Of a DNA stretch of 21,628 nt, positions 15,342 to 21,510 are shown one piece after another. The notes beneath the pieces were generated by a model, which searched no databases, was not told the origin of the DNA, and saw only the letters and a program-made list of their open reading frames with translations. This stretch comes from an uncultured Oscillibacter sp. (GTDB lineage: Bacteria; Bacillota; Clostridia; Oscillospirales; Oscillospiraceae). Location: NCBI GenBank assembly GCA_910584995.1, contig CAJUDW010000034.1, forward strand, positions 1 through 21,628, given 5' to 3'. How positions within the stretch are numbered: the first letter of the stretch is position 1; every line of letters starts with the position of its first letter. The translations under genes were made by a program, and so were the position numbers.

Positions 15342-16784
15342 TCAGGCTTTTTCCGAAAAGCGGACGGAAAAGCAGGTTTTCCCCGCCCCGCTGTCTGCGG
15401 ATATCTCCGCCCCGTGCCGTCCGGCAATCTGCCTGGCAATGGCAAGGCCCAGCCCGGTGCCGGAAGGGTTTTCCCCGCCCCGTGCCTTCCAGAAGCGGTC
15501 AAAAATGTGAGGCAGATCCTCCGGTGGGATCTCCCGGCCGCTGTTTTCCACCCGGAGGAGGAAACCCGTCCCCTCCCGGGCCAGGCTGAAGTCCACGGTA
15601 CCTCCCGGCGGGGAAAATTTCACCGCGTTGTCCAGCAGGATCAGCAGCATCTGGCGGATGCGCCCGTAATCCCCGGCAACCAGGCACTCCCGGTCGGGAC
15701 AGCTTGAGCGGACGGCTACGTCCTTTTCCCTGGCGGGCTGGCGGATGGCCCGGGCGGCGTCCCGCACCACGCCGCAGAGGTTGACCTCCTCTGTCTCCAG
15801 GCGGAACTGGGCGTCCTGCAGGCGGGAGAGATCCAGCAGATCGTTTACCAGCCGCTCCAGATGCCGGCTCTCCGCCAGCATCTGACCGTAGTAGGCGGTT
15901 ACCTCCTCCGGGTCGTGGATTGTGCCGTCTTGGAGCACCTCCAGGGAGCCCCGCAGCACCGCCACCGGCGTCCGCAGTTCGTGGGAGACATTGGTGGTGA
16001 AATCCTGCTTCATCTGATCCAGGGCGGCCCTCTGCCGTCCGGCGGCCTCTAATCTTTCTGCCAAAAGGTCTATGGTGCGGGCCAGCTGGCCAATCTCATC
16101 CCGCTGGTTCACGGCGGTCTTGGCGGTGTAGTCCCCCTCTGCCAGCCGCAGGGCCGTTGTCCGCATCTGCTCCAGAGGGGCGGTGAAGCGCATGGCCAGC
16201 CATACCGCCGCCGCTCCCGCCAGCAGCAGCGCCGCCGTGGCCCCCGCACAGAGCATGGACAGCGCCCAGCTTACCGCCTCGTCAATGCCGCTGACAGGGG
16301 AGTGCAGCAGGACGGCCCCCGCAATTCCCGAGGGCGTGCGGATAGGGGCCCCTACAGTCAGGGCGGGGGCATCCAGCAGGCTGGAAAACTCCTCTCCCCA
16401 GGTCTGCTCGCCGGATAAGACCCGATCGATGATCGATTCCGCCCTGGCCGGGAGCAGGCTGTCCTGGCCGGCCCGCTCCCGGCCGGGGGCCAGAAGCGTC
16501 CGGTCTGTGTCCACAATCCAGACCTCCGCCGTGGCCAGAGCGTTTACAAAGCGCAGGTACGCGCCGTAGCCGCCCCGCCCGCCCCGGCCCCTGCCGGAAA
16601 CGCCCTCCTGGAAGGACGCCAGGGTTTGGGCTATGGAAACCGCCTGGGCCTCCATAGTCTCCCGGTTAACGGCGACGGTGTGCTGCCGGAACGCGGCGGC
16701 GTATACCCCGCCCAGCACGGTGGTGAACAGCAGCAGCACCGCCGCAAAGCGGGCTGCCAGCTTCCAGACCATCCTGCTCTTCAT
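15342..16784 (-). CDS. Membrane sensor histidine kinase, two-component partner
   Basis: 480 residues with two membrane helices (about 9-31 and 174-198) around an extracytoplasmic sensor domain of about 140 residues (including an unusual RGRGGRGGYG stretch at 65-74), a HAMP linker (about 196-250), HisKA with His268 in FTTNVSHELRTPVAVLRG, and an HATPase domain with N box (LLILLDNAVKFS), G1-like VENSGREIP and G2 GTGLGLAIA. It would autophosphorylate on a membrane-sensed signal and pass phosphate to the regulator encoded just upstream (ATGA overlap 16781-16784). The G1 'VENSG' replaces the usual Asp-x-Gly with Asn-Ser-Gly, still tolerated in this family. The signal is unknown; the small secreted Gly/Cys-rich protein divergent from the pair is a candidate target. 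Confidence 0.92.
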   Translation of the reverse strand: MKSRMVWKLAARFAAVLLLFTTVLGGVYAAAFRQHTVAVNRETMEAQAVSIAQTLASFQEGVSGRGRGGRGGYGAYLRFVNALATAEVWIVDTDRTLLAPGRERAGQDSLLPARAESIIDRVLSGEQTWGEEFSSLLDAPALTVGAPIRTPSGIAGAVLLHSPVSGIDEAVSWALSMLCAGATAALLLAGAAAVWLAMRFTAPLEQMRTTALRLAEGDYTAKTAVNQRDEIGQLARTIDLLAERLEAAGRQRAALDQMKQDFTTNVSHELRTPVAVLRGSLEVLQDGTIHDPEEVTAYYGQMLAESRHLERLVNDLLDLSRLQDAQFRLETEEVNLCGVVRDAARAIRQPAREKDVAVRSSCPDRECLVAGDYGRIRQMLLILLDNAVKFSPPGGTVDFSLAREGTGFLLRVENSGREIPPEDLPHIFDRFWKARGGENPSGTGLGLAIARQIAGRHGAEISADSGAGKTCFSVRFSEKA

Positions 16785-17467
16785 GGGAGCACCTCGAATT
16801 TATACCCTACGTTCCGGATGGTGCGGATTTCCCAGGCGGGATGGGGGATCACATCCAGCTTGGCCCGCAGGCGCTTCATGTGGGAGTCCACCGTGCGGGG
16901 GTCTCCGTAATAGTCATAGCCCCACAGGAGATCCAGCAGCATCTCCCGGGTGTAGGCACGGTTCCTGCCCTGGACAAGCGTCCACAGCATGTCCACCTCC
17001 CGCTTGGTCAGCCGCACCGGGAGGCTGTCTACGGAGACGCTGTAATCCTCCAGATTGACGCAGAGGCCCTGGACGCGCAGAACCTTTCCTGCGGCCTCCG
17101 TCCCCCGATCGATCCGCCGCAGGACGGCCCGGACCCGGGCCATGACCTCTCCTGGGGAGAAGGGCTTGACAATATAGTCATCCGCCCCGATGTCCAGGCC
17201 CATGATTTTCTCGAAGTCCTCCCCCCGGGCGGTGACCATAATGATGGGGATATTGGACTCCCGCCGGATTTCCCGGCAGACCTGGAACCCGTCCAGTTCC
17301 GGCATCATCACATCCAGCAGGACGATTTGGGGCGTCTGGGCCCGGAAGGCCTCCAGGGCCTGCCGCCCGTCCAGGGCGGTGACGGTGTCGAACCCCTCCC
17401 GGCGGGCCGCGCTGGAGAGGATGTTGAGAAGCTGCGGGTTGTCATCTGCGATCAGCATGAGAGACAC
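16781..17467 (-). CDS. OmpR/PhoB-family response regulator
   Basis: 228 residues: a receiver (1-120) with acidic pocket ADD, phospho-acceptor Asp52 in LLDVMMPELDG, Thr and Lys in TARG and KPFSPGE, and a winged-helix output domain (about 130-226, RLTKREVDMLWTLVQGRNRA, ending RTVDSHMKRLRAKLD and IRTIRNVGYKFE). It is a DNA-binding regulator paired with the kinase that overlaps its stop codon. The start is GTG 17467, with GGAGG 8 bases upstream (minus strand, 17476-17480); the ATG at 17460 region is too far from the site. It probably controls the divergent gene at 17705 and itself. Confidence 0.93.
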   Translation of the reverse strand: MSLMLIADDNPQLLNILSSAARREGFDTVTALDGRQALEAFRAQTPQIVLLDVMMPELDGFQVCREIRRESNIPIIMVTARGEDFEKIMGLDIGADDYIVKPFSPGEVMARVRAVLRRIDRGTEAAGKVLRVQGLCVNLEDYSVSVDSLPVRLTKREVDMLWTLVQGRNRAYTREMLLDLLWGYDYYGDPRTVDSHMKRLRAKLDVIPHPAWEIRTIRNVGYKFEVLP

Positions 17468-17567
17468 GGCGGATTCCTCCTTGTATTTGGTGTATCCGGC
17501 AGAGGGGAAGGGAGGCGCTTTGCCTGCCCCGCCGGAGGCGCAGAGGTGAGACTGCCGGTTATATGTA

Positions 17568-17591
17568 CAGTATACTGGCGGTTTATGTCAA
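17568..17591 (-). promoter_or_regulatory. Weak minus-strand promoter and palindrome before the response regulator
   Basis: On the minus strand TTGACA (17591-17586) is a perfect -35 box, but no good -10 follows at 16-18 bases. A perfect 10-bp palindrome CAGTATACTG (17568-17577) lies 8 bases inward, where an activator or repressor could bind. Given as a candidate only. Confidence 0.35.
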
Positions 17592-17646
17592 CTTTGTGGC
17601 AGAAAGGCGGAAAAAAGCCGGAAAGAATCATCCCGATGCCATTTGT

Positions 17647-17674
17647 TTGCCACATTGGCGCGGTAAGATACAAT
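17647..17674 (+). promoter_or_regulatory. Promoter of the small secreted protein gene
   Basis: TTGCCA (17647-17652), 16 bases, TACAAT (17669-17674), about 30 bases before ATG 17705. Divergent from the two-component operon and so a possible target of its regulator. Confidence 0.5.
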
Positions 17675-17704
17675 CACCGAAAGGAAACCATGAAAGGAGC
17701 AACT

Positions 17705-18163
17705 ATGATGAAAAATCTGAAAGGCATGAAGAAGATCTTGACGGGAGGTATCGCCGTGCTCACCCTCACCACCGCCGTCCTGGCGGCTCCCGCCTACGGC
17801 ACCCCGGCGGAAGCCGCCGCCGGGGTCACGGGCCGGACGCTGGAGGAAATCGCGGAAGAGCGGCTGTCCGGCAAGCCCTACGGGCTTATCGCGGCGGAGT
17901 CCGGGATGTTAGAGGGGTTCCAGGCGGCCATGCTGGAAATCCGGGAGGCGGCGTTGGCCGCCAGGGTAGAAAGCGGGACGCTGGCCCAGGAAGAGGCGGA
18001 CGCCGTCCTGGAGGCGATCCGGCAGCGGCAGGCCGTGTGTGACGGTACCGGGGCAGGCGGCTGCGGCCTGAGAGCCGGATGGGGGCGGGGCGGCCCCTGC
18101 GGCTGGGGGATGGGCTGGAACGGCGGCTGCGGCCTGCGGGACGGCTCCTGCCTGGCTCCCTGA
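17705..18163 (+). CDS. Secreted Gly/Cys-rich protein with DUF2680-like helical segment
   Basis: About 152 residues. A Sec signal peptide (1 to about 38: MKKILTGGIAVLTLTTAVLA, ending near AEAAAG) is followed by a helical region (TLEEIAEERLSGKPYGLIAA, then MLEIREAALAARVESGTLAQ and EEADAVLEAIRQ) resembling the DUF2680/YckD family found beside clostridial two-component systems. The last 45 residues are low-complexity and rich in Gly, Trp and Cys (five Cys, with GGCGLR twice). AAAGGAG (17693-17699) precedes two ATG codons at 17705 and 17708; either could be used. Divergent from the OmpR-type pair, so a likely target of it. The C-terminal Cys/Gly tail could bind metal or surface material; this is inference. 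Confidence 0.72.
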   Translation: MMKNLKGMKKILTGGIAVLTLTTAVLAAPAYGTPAEAAAGVTGRTLEEIAEERLSGKPYGLIAAESGMLEGFQAAMLEIREAALAARVESGTLAQEEADAVLEAIRQRQAVCDGTGAGGCGLRAGWGRGGPCGWGMGWNGGCGLRDGSCLAP

Positions 18164-18196
18164 CGGCAATGCTGGGAACGGTTGAAGCAAGCGTAT

Positions 18197-18240
18197 GCAA
18201 GAGGAGCCCCCGGGCCGGCCGGCCCGGGGGTTCCTCTTGC
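18197..18240. terminator. Long perfect hairpin between convergent genes
   Basis: Arms of 20 bp (18197-18216 and 18221-18240) pair throughout, with one G-T pair: GCAAGAGGA / TCCTCTTGC outside and CCCCCGGGCC / GGCCCGGGGG inside, with a GGCC loop. It lies between the + gene ending at 18163 and the minus-strand operon ending at 18255 and probably stops transcription from both sides. No T run follows in either direction. Confidence 0.65.
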
Positions 18241-18254
18241 GCTGCCTGCCGGAA

Positions 18255-18539
18255 TCAGGACGCGCAGTAGTGCTCCTTGATGGCCCCCAGCAGGGCTGTC
18301 ACCCGCTGATCCCGGATCTGGTAGATGACGTTCATCCCCTGCTTTTCTGATTCCAGGATCCCCGCCGTCCGCAGCTGGCTCAGATGCTGGGACAGGGCCG
18401 AGGCGGTGATATTGGGGGTGTGCCGGTGGATTTCCCCCACGGACAGGGGCCCCTGCATCAGTGCGCAGAGAATCAGCAGGCGGTGCTCGTTGGCCAGGAT
18501 TTTAAGCAGTTCTGCAATCTTTTTGGCTTTCTCCTCCAC
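18255..18539 (-). CDS. ArsR-family winged-helix regulator with a paired-cysteine, persulfide-sensor-like pattern
   Basis: 94 residues, a typical single-domain ArsR/SmtB protein: HRLLILCALMQGPLSVGEI, then the recognition helix SALSQHLSQLRTAGIL and wing ESEKQGMNVIYQIRD. It lacks the metal-binding ELCVCDL motif. Instead it has Cys25 in the second helix and Cys92 near the C-terminus, 67 residues apart, close to the Cys41/Cys107 spacing of SqrR/BigR-type persulfide and redox sensors. It would repress the operon it closes (ferredoxin, Fe-S membrane protein, itself) by binding the dyad at 19334-19350. GTG 18539 is preceded by AAGGAGG and overlaps the end of the upstream gene by 38 bases. Confidence 0.85.
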   Translation of the reverse strand: MEEKAKKIAELLKILANEHRLLILCALMQGPLSVGEIHRHTPNITASALSQHLSQLRTAGILESEKQGMNVIYQIRDQRVTALLGAIKEHYCAS

Positions 18540-19110
18540 AAACGGCGTCCTCCTTCTTTTGTTTCAGGCGGCAGATGCCCTGGGTCATGGTGCCCATGGG
18601 GCAGTACACGCACCAGGAGCGGGGCCGGAACAGCACCATGGTCAGCAGGCCCAGCACTGTGGAGGTCATCATGACGCCGTAGAACCCAAAGGCGAATTGG
18701 GCAATCCACGGGGCCACCATATCCACCTTCGCCCACTGCCAGGGCAGCTTGAACATCCACAGCAGCGTGACCGCCTGCCGCAGGGGCGCCCCGGCGAAGA
18801 CCATGTAGGTCCCCCGCAGCATCAGGCCGAACATGACCATGAAAAACGCCAGGAACCCATAGCGGAACCAGGTGCTCCGCAGGAATTTTGGCGGCGGGGC
18901 GTTCCGGGACAACTTCCTGCCCAGCAGGCCCAGCAGCTGGCCCCGGCCGCAGTAGCGGTTGCAGTAGGCCTTGTTGCCGCCGATGAGGGCTACCATCAGG
19001 GGGATCACGAAGAAAAACATCCCCAGCCAGGCGAACAGGATGTTGCACAGCCCCAGGGTCCAATACAGCAGTTCCGCTGCCCAGAGATAATCATACCACT
19101 TCTTCTTCAT
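18502..19110 (-). CDS. Membrane protein with 4Fe-4S-type cysteine clusters (NapH/NosR-like)
   Basis: 202 residues with about five hydrophobic segments (roughly 11-31, 31-47, 83-104, 108-122, 136-163) and cysteine clusters facing the same side: Cys50 and Cys54 in AYCNRYCGRGQLL, Cys167, Cys170 and Cys180 in WCVYCPMGTMTQGIC, resembling membrane Fe-S proteins of the NapH/NosR/CcoG group that pass electrons through the membrane. Extra Cys191 and Cys199 lie in a hydrophilic tail. The start is ATG 19110, preceded by GGGAGG; it overlaps the ferredoxin stop (ATGA, 19107-19110), so the two are translationally coupled. It probably takes electrons from that ferredoxin; the acceptor is unknown. The upstream reading frame beyond 19110 is not coding. 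Confidence 0.8.
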   Translation of the reverse strand: MKKKWYDYLWAAELLYWTLGLCNILFAWLGMFFFVIPLMVALIGGNKAYCNRYCGRGQLLGLLGRKLSRNAPPPKFLRSTWFRYGFLAFFMVMFGLMLRGTYMVFAGAPLRQAVTLLWMFKLPWQWAKVDMVAPWIAQFAFGFYGVMMTSTVLGLLTMVLFRPRSWCVYCPMGTMTQGICRLKQKKEDAVCGGESQKDCRTA

Positions 19111-19313
19111 ACCGCGCCCTCCCTTTTCGATACGGTGATCACGTCTGCCGGACAGGCCTTGGCGCACTTCCCGCAGCCTACGCAGGTACTTTCCTCCACT
19201 CGGGCGGCCACTCCCGACACCACGCGGATCGCCCCCCTGGGACAGACCTTCAGACAGGTCCCGCAGGCCACGCACTCCCGGCCCACCCGGGCCACTCTTG
19301 TTGACAACGGCAT
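19107..19313 (-). CDS. Two-[4Fe-4S] ferredoxin, 68 residues
   Basis: Two complete cluster motifs: Cys14-17-20-24 (CVACGTCLKVCP) and Cys44-47-50-54 (CVGCGKCAKACP), in a protein about the usual length of a bacterial 2[4Fe-4S] ferredoxin. The second cluster ends with CP then Ala. A short basic N-terminal lead (MPLSTRVARVGRE) precedes the first motif. It has GGAGG before ATG 19313 and is first in an operon with a membrane Fe-S protein and an ArsR regulator, so it probably delivers electrons to the membrane protein. Confidence 0.93.
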   Translation of the reverse strand: MPLSTRVARVGRECVACGTCLKVCPRGAIRVVSGVAARVEESTCVGCGKCAKACPADVITVSKREGAV

Positions 19314-19333
19314 AGCGTCCTCCTTGATAAGTA

Positions 19334-19350
19334 ATTAAGATAGTCCTAAT
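19334..19350. promoter_or_regulatory. Dyad operator overlapping the -10 of the ferredoxin operon
   Basis: ATTAAGA (19334-19340), TAG, TCCTAAT (19344-19350): an imperfect inverted repeat with one mismatch, AT-rich and typical of ArsR-family operators. It lies across the -10 box and start site of the operon promoter, so binding by the operon's own ArsR would block transcription. Confidence 0.6.
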
Positions 19351-19376
19351 ATACTTTATTCCTCCCGGCTTGTCAA
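19348..19376 (-). promoter_or_regulatory. Sigma-A promoter of the ferredoxin / Fe-S / ArsR operon
   Basis: On the minus strand TTGACA (19376-19371), 17 bases, TATATT (19353-19348): a perfect -35 box and near-perfect -10, about 40 bases before ATG 19313. The dyad at 19334-19350 overlaps the -10. Confidence 0.8.
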
Positions 19377-19509
19377 GATGCCGGATTTTTTCGCTCGTTT
19401 ACTGTTTTGGCGAAATTATTTCCATACATCTATGTTCGTTTGCCGAACCATGCGGAACGTGGGCGTTCATCAGCACGGCAGGCAAAGAGGATGTCTGCGA
19501 TCCCGGCAG

Positions 19510-19551
19510 AAAACCGTCCCACCCGCCCTAGGGGGCAGGGGAGACGGTTTT
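19510..19551 (-). terminator. Terminator at the end of the LacI gene
   Basis: Arms AAAACCGTC (19510-19518) and GACGGTTTT (19543-19551) with inner GCC/GGC pairing; on the minus strand the stem ends in GGTTTT. It overlaps the last codons of the LacI gene. No T run continues after the stem. Confidence 0.6.
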
Positions 19552-20550
19552 TGTGGTCTTCCGGACGGCAATGCCCATCGGCAGCGTTACGGAGTCCGGC
19601 ACGGGCCGGCCCTCGATCATGTCAATCAGCATCCGGGCGGCCTGGCTGCCCCGCTGGAAAGTAGGCTGCTCCAGGGTGGTCAGGGGTGTTTCCAGATAGT
19701 CCGCCACGTCGGTTGCGTCGGAGGAGACCAGGGAGATATCCTCCGGCACCCGCATCCCCCGGGCTTCAATGGCGTGTTTCGCGCCGATAGCCATCATATC
19801 GCTGCCCGCGAACACGGCGGTCATCTGTTTGCCCCCGTCCAGGAACTGGCCCATAACCCGCTCGCCGCTCTCCGCGGAGGTATCCCCGAAGGCCACGAGG
19901 CCGGGATCGCAGGGGATGCCGGCCTTTTTCAGGGCGGCCCGGTAGCCCCGCAGGCGGCTGCCGCTGCTGAACAGGGTTTTGGGGCCGCTGATGAACCCGA
20001 TCCGCCGGTGCCCCAGGGAGATTAAGTACCGGATGATTTCACAGCTTGCGCCGAACTCGTCCACGGCCACATAGTGCAGGTTTTTCAGCCTCGGCACCCG
20101 GCTGGTGGACACCAGGGGGATCCCCAGTTCCAGCAGCTGGGCCAGCTTGGCCTTGTGGTCGCTGCCGGGGGTGAGCACCAGGAGGCCGTCCACAATTTTC
20201 TGCCGGGCCAGCAGGAAGCAGTCTCCGTTTTGCAGGTAGGAGAGGATAACCCGGTAGTGCTTTTCCCGGGCCTCCCCCAGGATGCCCCGCATCAGTTCCG
20301 CATAGTAGGGGTTGGAGAAGGGGCGGGACTCGTCGTTGGGGAACACCAGCCCGATGGACATACTCTTCTGCCGGGAGAAGGCTCGGGCAATGGCGTTGGG
20401 GTAGTATCCCAGATCCTCAATGATTTCCTCCACCTTTTTCCGGGTTTCGGGGTTCACGTCCGGCCGGTTGTTGATCACCCGGGAGACCGTGGTTTTGGAC
20501 ACCCCGGCCAGTTCCGCAATTTTCTGTATATTGGTATCTTTTTGCAGCAT
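19528..20550 (-). CDS. LacI/GalR-family transcriptional regulator
   Basis: 340 residues. N-terminal LacI helix-turn-helix (IQKIAELAGVSKTTVSRVIN, then hinge YYPNAIARAFSRQKSMSIGL), followed by a periplasmic-binding-protein-type sensor domain (about 58-340) with VAVDEFGAS, HRRIGFISGPKTLFSSGSRL, VFAGSDMMAIGA and the closing LTTLEQPTFQRGSQAARML. These domains dimerise and respond to a sugar or other small ligand. ATG 20550 lies 10 bases after GGGAGG; a GTG at 20559 would touch the site. It has a strong promoter of its own (TTGACA-17-TATCAT) and a terminator, and no sugar gene lies beside it in the window, so the target is unknown. Confidence 0.93.
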   Translation of the reverse strand: MLQKDTNIQKIAELAGVSKTTVSRVINNRPDVNPETRKKVEEIIEDLGYYPNAIARAFSRQKSMSIGLVFPNDESRPFSNPYYAELMRGILGEAREKHYRVILSYLQNGDCFLLARQKIVDGLLVLTPGSDHKAKLAQLLELGIPLVSTSRVPRLKNLHYVAVDEFGASCEIIRYLISLGHRRIGFISGPKTLFSSGSRLRGYRAALKKAGIPCDPGLVAFGDTSAESGERVMGQFLDGGKQMTAVFAGSDMMAIGAKHAIEARGMRVPEDISLVSSDATDVADYLETPLTTLEQPTFQRGSQAARMLIDMIEGRPVPDSVTLPMGIAVRKTTKTVSPAP

Positions 20551-20630
20551 CTGCGGCACCCCTCCCTGGTTTCGCGGGTTTTACGGAACTTTATGCCCCG
20601 CAGGCCCCGGCGTCCCCGGCGTTTATCTCC

Positions 20631-20659
20631 ATGATACCCTTTGGGAAAATTCTTGTCAA
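20631..20659 (-). promoter_or_regulatory. Sigma-A promoter of the LacI gene
   Basis: On the minus strand TTGACA (20659-20654), 17 bases, TATCAT (20636-20631). The leader to ATG 20550 is about 75 bases. Confidence 0.8.
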
Positions 20660-20689
20660 TGAAAAAATCCCGCTGCCCCAAAAACAGGG

Positions 20690-20715
20690 AAAACCGCCGG
20701 AAACCGGCGGTTTTT
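20690..20715. terminator. Orphan terminator-like hairpin
   Basis: Perfect 11-bp arms AAAACCGCCGG (20690-20700) and CCGGCGGTTTT (20704-20714) with an AAA loop and one more T. It has T on both strands, so it could stop transcription either way, but no known gene ends here: LacI starts on the minus strand to the left and the CsrA-like gene starts on the + strand to the right. Confidence 0.6.
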
Positions 20716-20799
20716 CTGCTTACAGAGGGGGAACAGGTAATGGGATTCTCTTGAAAATCTGTAATTTACTTACTTTTCTGTAAAGGAAATAAAAGAAAA

Positions 20800-20827
20800 T
20801 GGTCCAAAAAGTATACCTTTTGGACCA
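20800..20827. repeat. 28-bp palindrome, copy 1
   Basis: Arms TGGTCCAAAA (20800-20809) and TTTTGGACCA (20818-20827) are perfectly inverted with an 8-base spacer AGTATACC. It is preceded by AAAA. It matches copy 2 at 25 of 28 positions and starts 115 bases upstream of it. It looks like a regulator operator; the bases after it (CAGGCTTTTTG) also give it terminator-like character as RNA. Confidence 0.75.
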
Positions 20828-20905
20828 GGCTTTTTGCAGTGCTTTCATTAACTATATCGGTGCCTTTTCCTAAAAAATAAGGGCCTGGGAAAATTTTTTC
20901 GAATT

Positions 20906-20932
20906 TTGCCAAAATGGTCCAAAAATTATACT
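20906..20932 (+). promoter_or_regulatory. Candidate promoter of the CsrA-like gene and flagellin
   Basis: TTGCCA (20906-20911), 15 bases, TATACT (20927-20932). The spacer is short. The -10 lies in the centre of palindrome copy 2, so a protein bound there would block polymerase. Confidence 0.35.
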
Positions 20933-20942
20933 TTATGGACCA
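20915..20942. repeat. 28-bp palindrome, copy 2
   Basis: TGGTCCAAAAA (20915-20925), central TTATAC, then a right arm ending TGGACCA (20936-20942). The outer seven bases on each side pair exactly; one inner pair differs. Same length and 25 of 28 bases as copy 1, again preceded by AAAA. It overlaps the candidate -10 box, 40 bases before the CsrA-like start codon. Confidence 0.75.
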
Positions 20943-20981
20943 AAGGGAATCCGAATTTTTCGACGGCGAAAGGAGCTCGCT

Positions 20982-21386
20982 ATGTTGTCATTACAGCTGA
21001 AATCCGGCGATTACTTCACCATTGGGGAGGATATCGCCGTACAGGTTTTCCAGCAGCACGGCTCCACCTTTCAGGTGAAGGTGAAGGCCCCCCGGGAGAT
21101 TCCCATTGCCCGCGGGGAGGTGCTGGAGCGGGACGGCGGGCAGCGGCCCGAAGGGCTCCGGGACCGCAAGACCCAGCAGCGTTCCCGGCAGATTCACAAC
21201 GCCCGCCAGCTGGAGGTGCTCTCCAAGCGGAAGGACGCCCAGACCGCCGCGGTGCAGAAGCTGCGGGCGGCGCTGGACAGGGCGGCGGGGCTCGGGCAGC
21301 CGGGCCTGGAGGCAGAGTTTTCCCTCCTGCGGGAGCAGGTGAGATTGGTAGAGGAGACCCTTGGATTAGCGGAACCCCAGAGTTGA
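20982..21386 (+). CDS. csrA: CsrA-like RNA-binding regulator with a long basic C-terminal extension
   Basis: 134 residues; usual CsrA proteins have about 60-75. Residues 1-50 align with CsrA throughout: MLSLQLKSGDYFTIGEDIAV, then FQVKVKAPREIPIARGEVLE, keeping Leu4, the central Gly-Glu-Asp turn, the APRE motif and the RNA-contacting Arg equivalent to CsrA Arg44, but with Ala in place of His43 and Gly in place of Glu45. Residues about 55-134 are an added basic, helical tail (DRKTQQRSRQIHNARQLEVL and on) which could form a coiled coil or bind RNA or a partner. AAAGGAG at 20969-20975 precedes ATG 20982. Flagellin starts 148 bases downstream with a CsrA-type site in its leader. In Firmicutes CsrA represses flagellin translation and is itself held by FliW; the fliW gene is not in view. 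Confidence 0.8.
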   Translation: MLSLQLKSGDYFTIGEDIAVQVFQQHGSTFQVKVKAPREIPIARGEVLERDGGQRPEGLRDRKTQQRSRQIHNARQLEVLSKRKDAQTAAVQKLRAALDRAAGLGQPGLEAEFSLLREQVRLVEETLGLAEPQS

Positions 21387-21486
21387 TTTCATACCGGTCC
21401 GCGGGCCGGGTGGAATAGAAGCCGCGCCGACCGGGCCGGGTGCCTCGGCCAAGGCAGCCGGGCCGGGCGGCGCACAACCCACCGGA

Positions 21487-21510
21487 GCGGGCGCAAGGAT
21501 CAGCGCCCGC
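21487..21510 (+). promoter_or_regulatory. CsrA-type binding hairpin in the flagellin leader
   Basis: An 8-bp GC stem, GCGGGCGC (21487-21494) with GCGCCCGC (21503-21510), presents the loop AAGGATCA. GGA in a hairpin loop preceded by CA matches the known CsrA target pattern (ACARGGAU). It lies 24 bases before the flagellin start codon; a second AAGGAG at 21522-21527 is the ribosome binding site and would be the second CsrA site, as in the B. subtilis hag leader. Confidence 0.65.

Larger units (their letters stand above)
20660..20981. other. AT-rich intergenic region between LacI and the CsrA-like gene
   Basis: No coding sequence is seen. It holds a terminator-like hairpin at 20690-20715, two copies of a 28-bp palindrome (20800-20827 and 20915-20942), a possible promoter with -10 at 20927-20932 and the ribosome binding site AAAGGAG (20969-20975). 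Composition is much more AT-rich than the surrounding genes. Confidence 0.6.

Noticed and set aside
17595..17654. 7-bp inverted repeat TGTGGCA / TGCCACA before the secreted Gly/Cys-rich protein gene.
   Set aside because: Arms are short and 46 bases apart; chance is likely and it does not match a known response-regulator pattern.
20800..20942. CRISPR repeats, because two near-identical 28-bp repeats occur.
   Set aside because: Only two copies, an 87-base gap between them, full palindromic form and overlap with a promoter; no cas genes.
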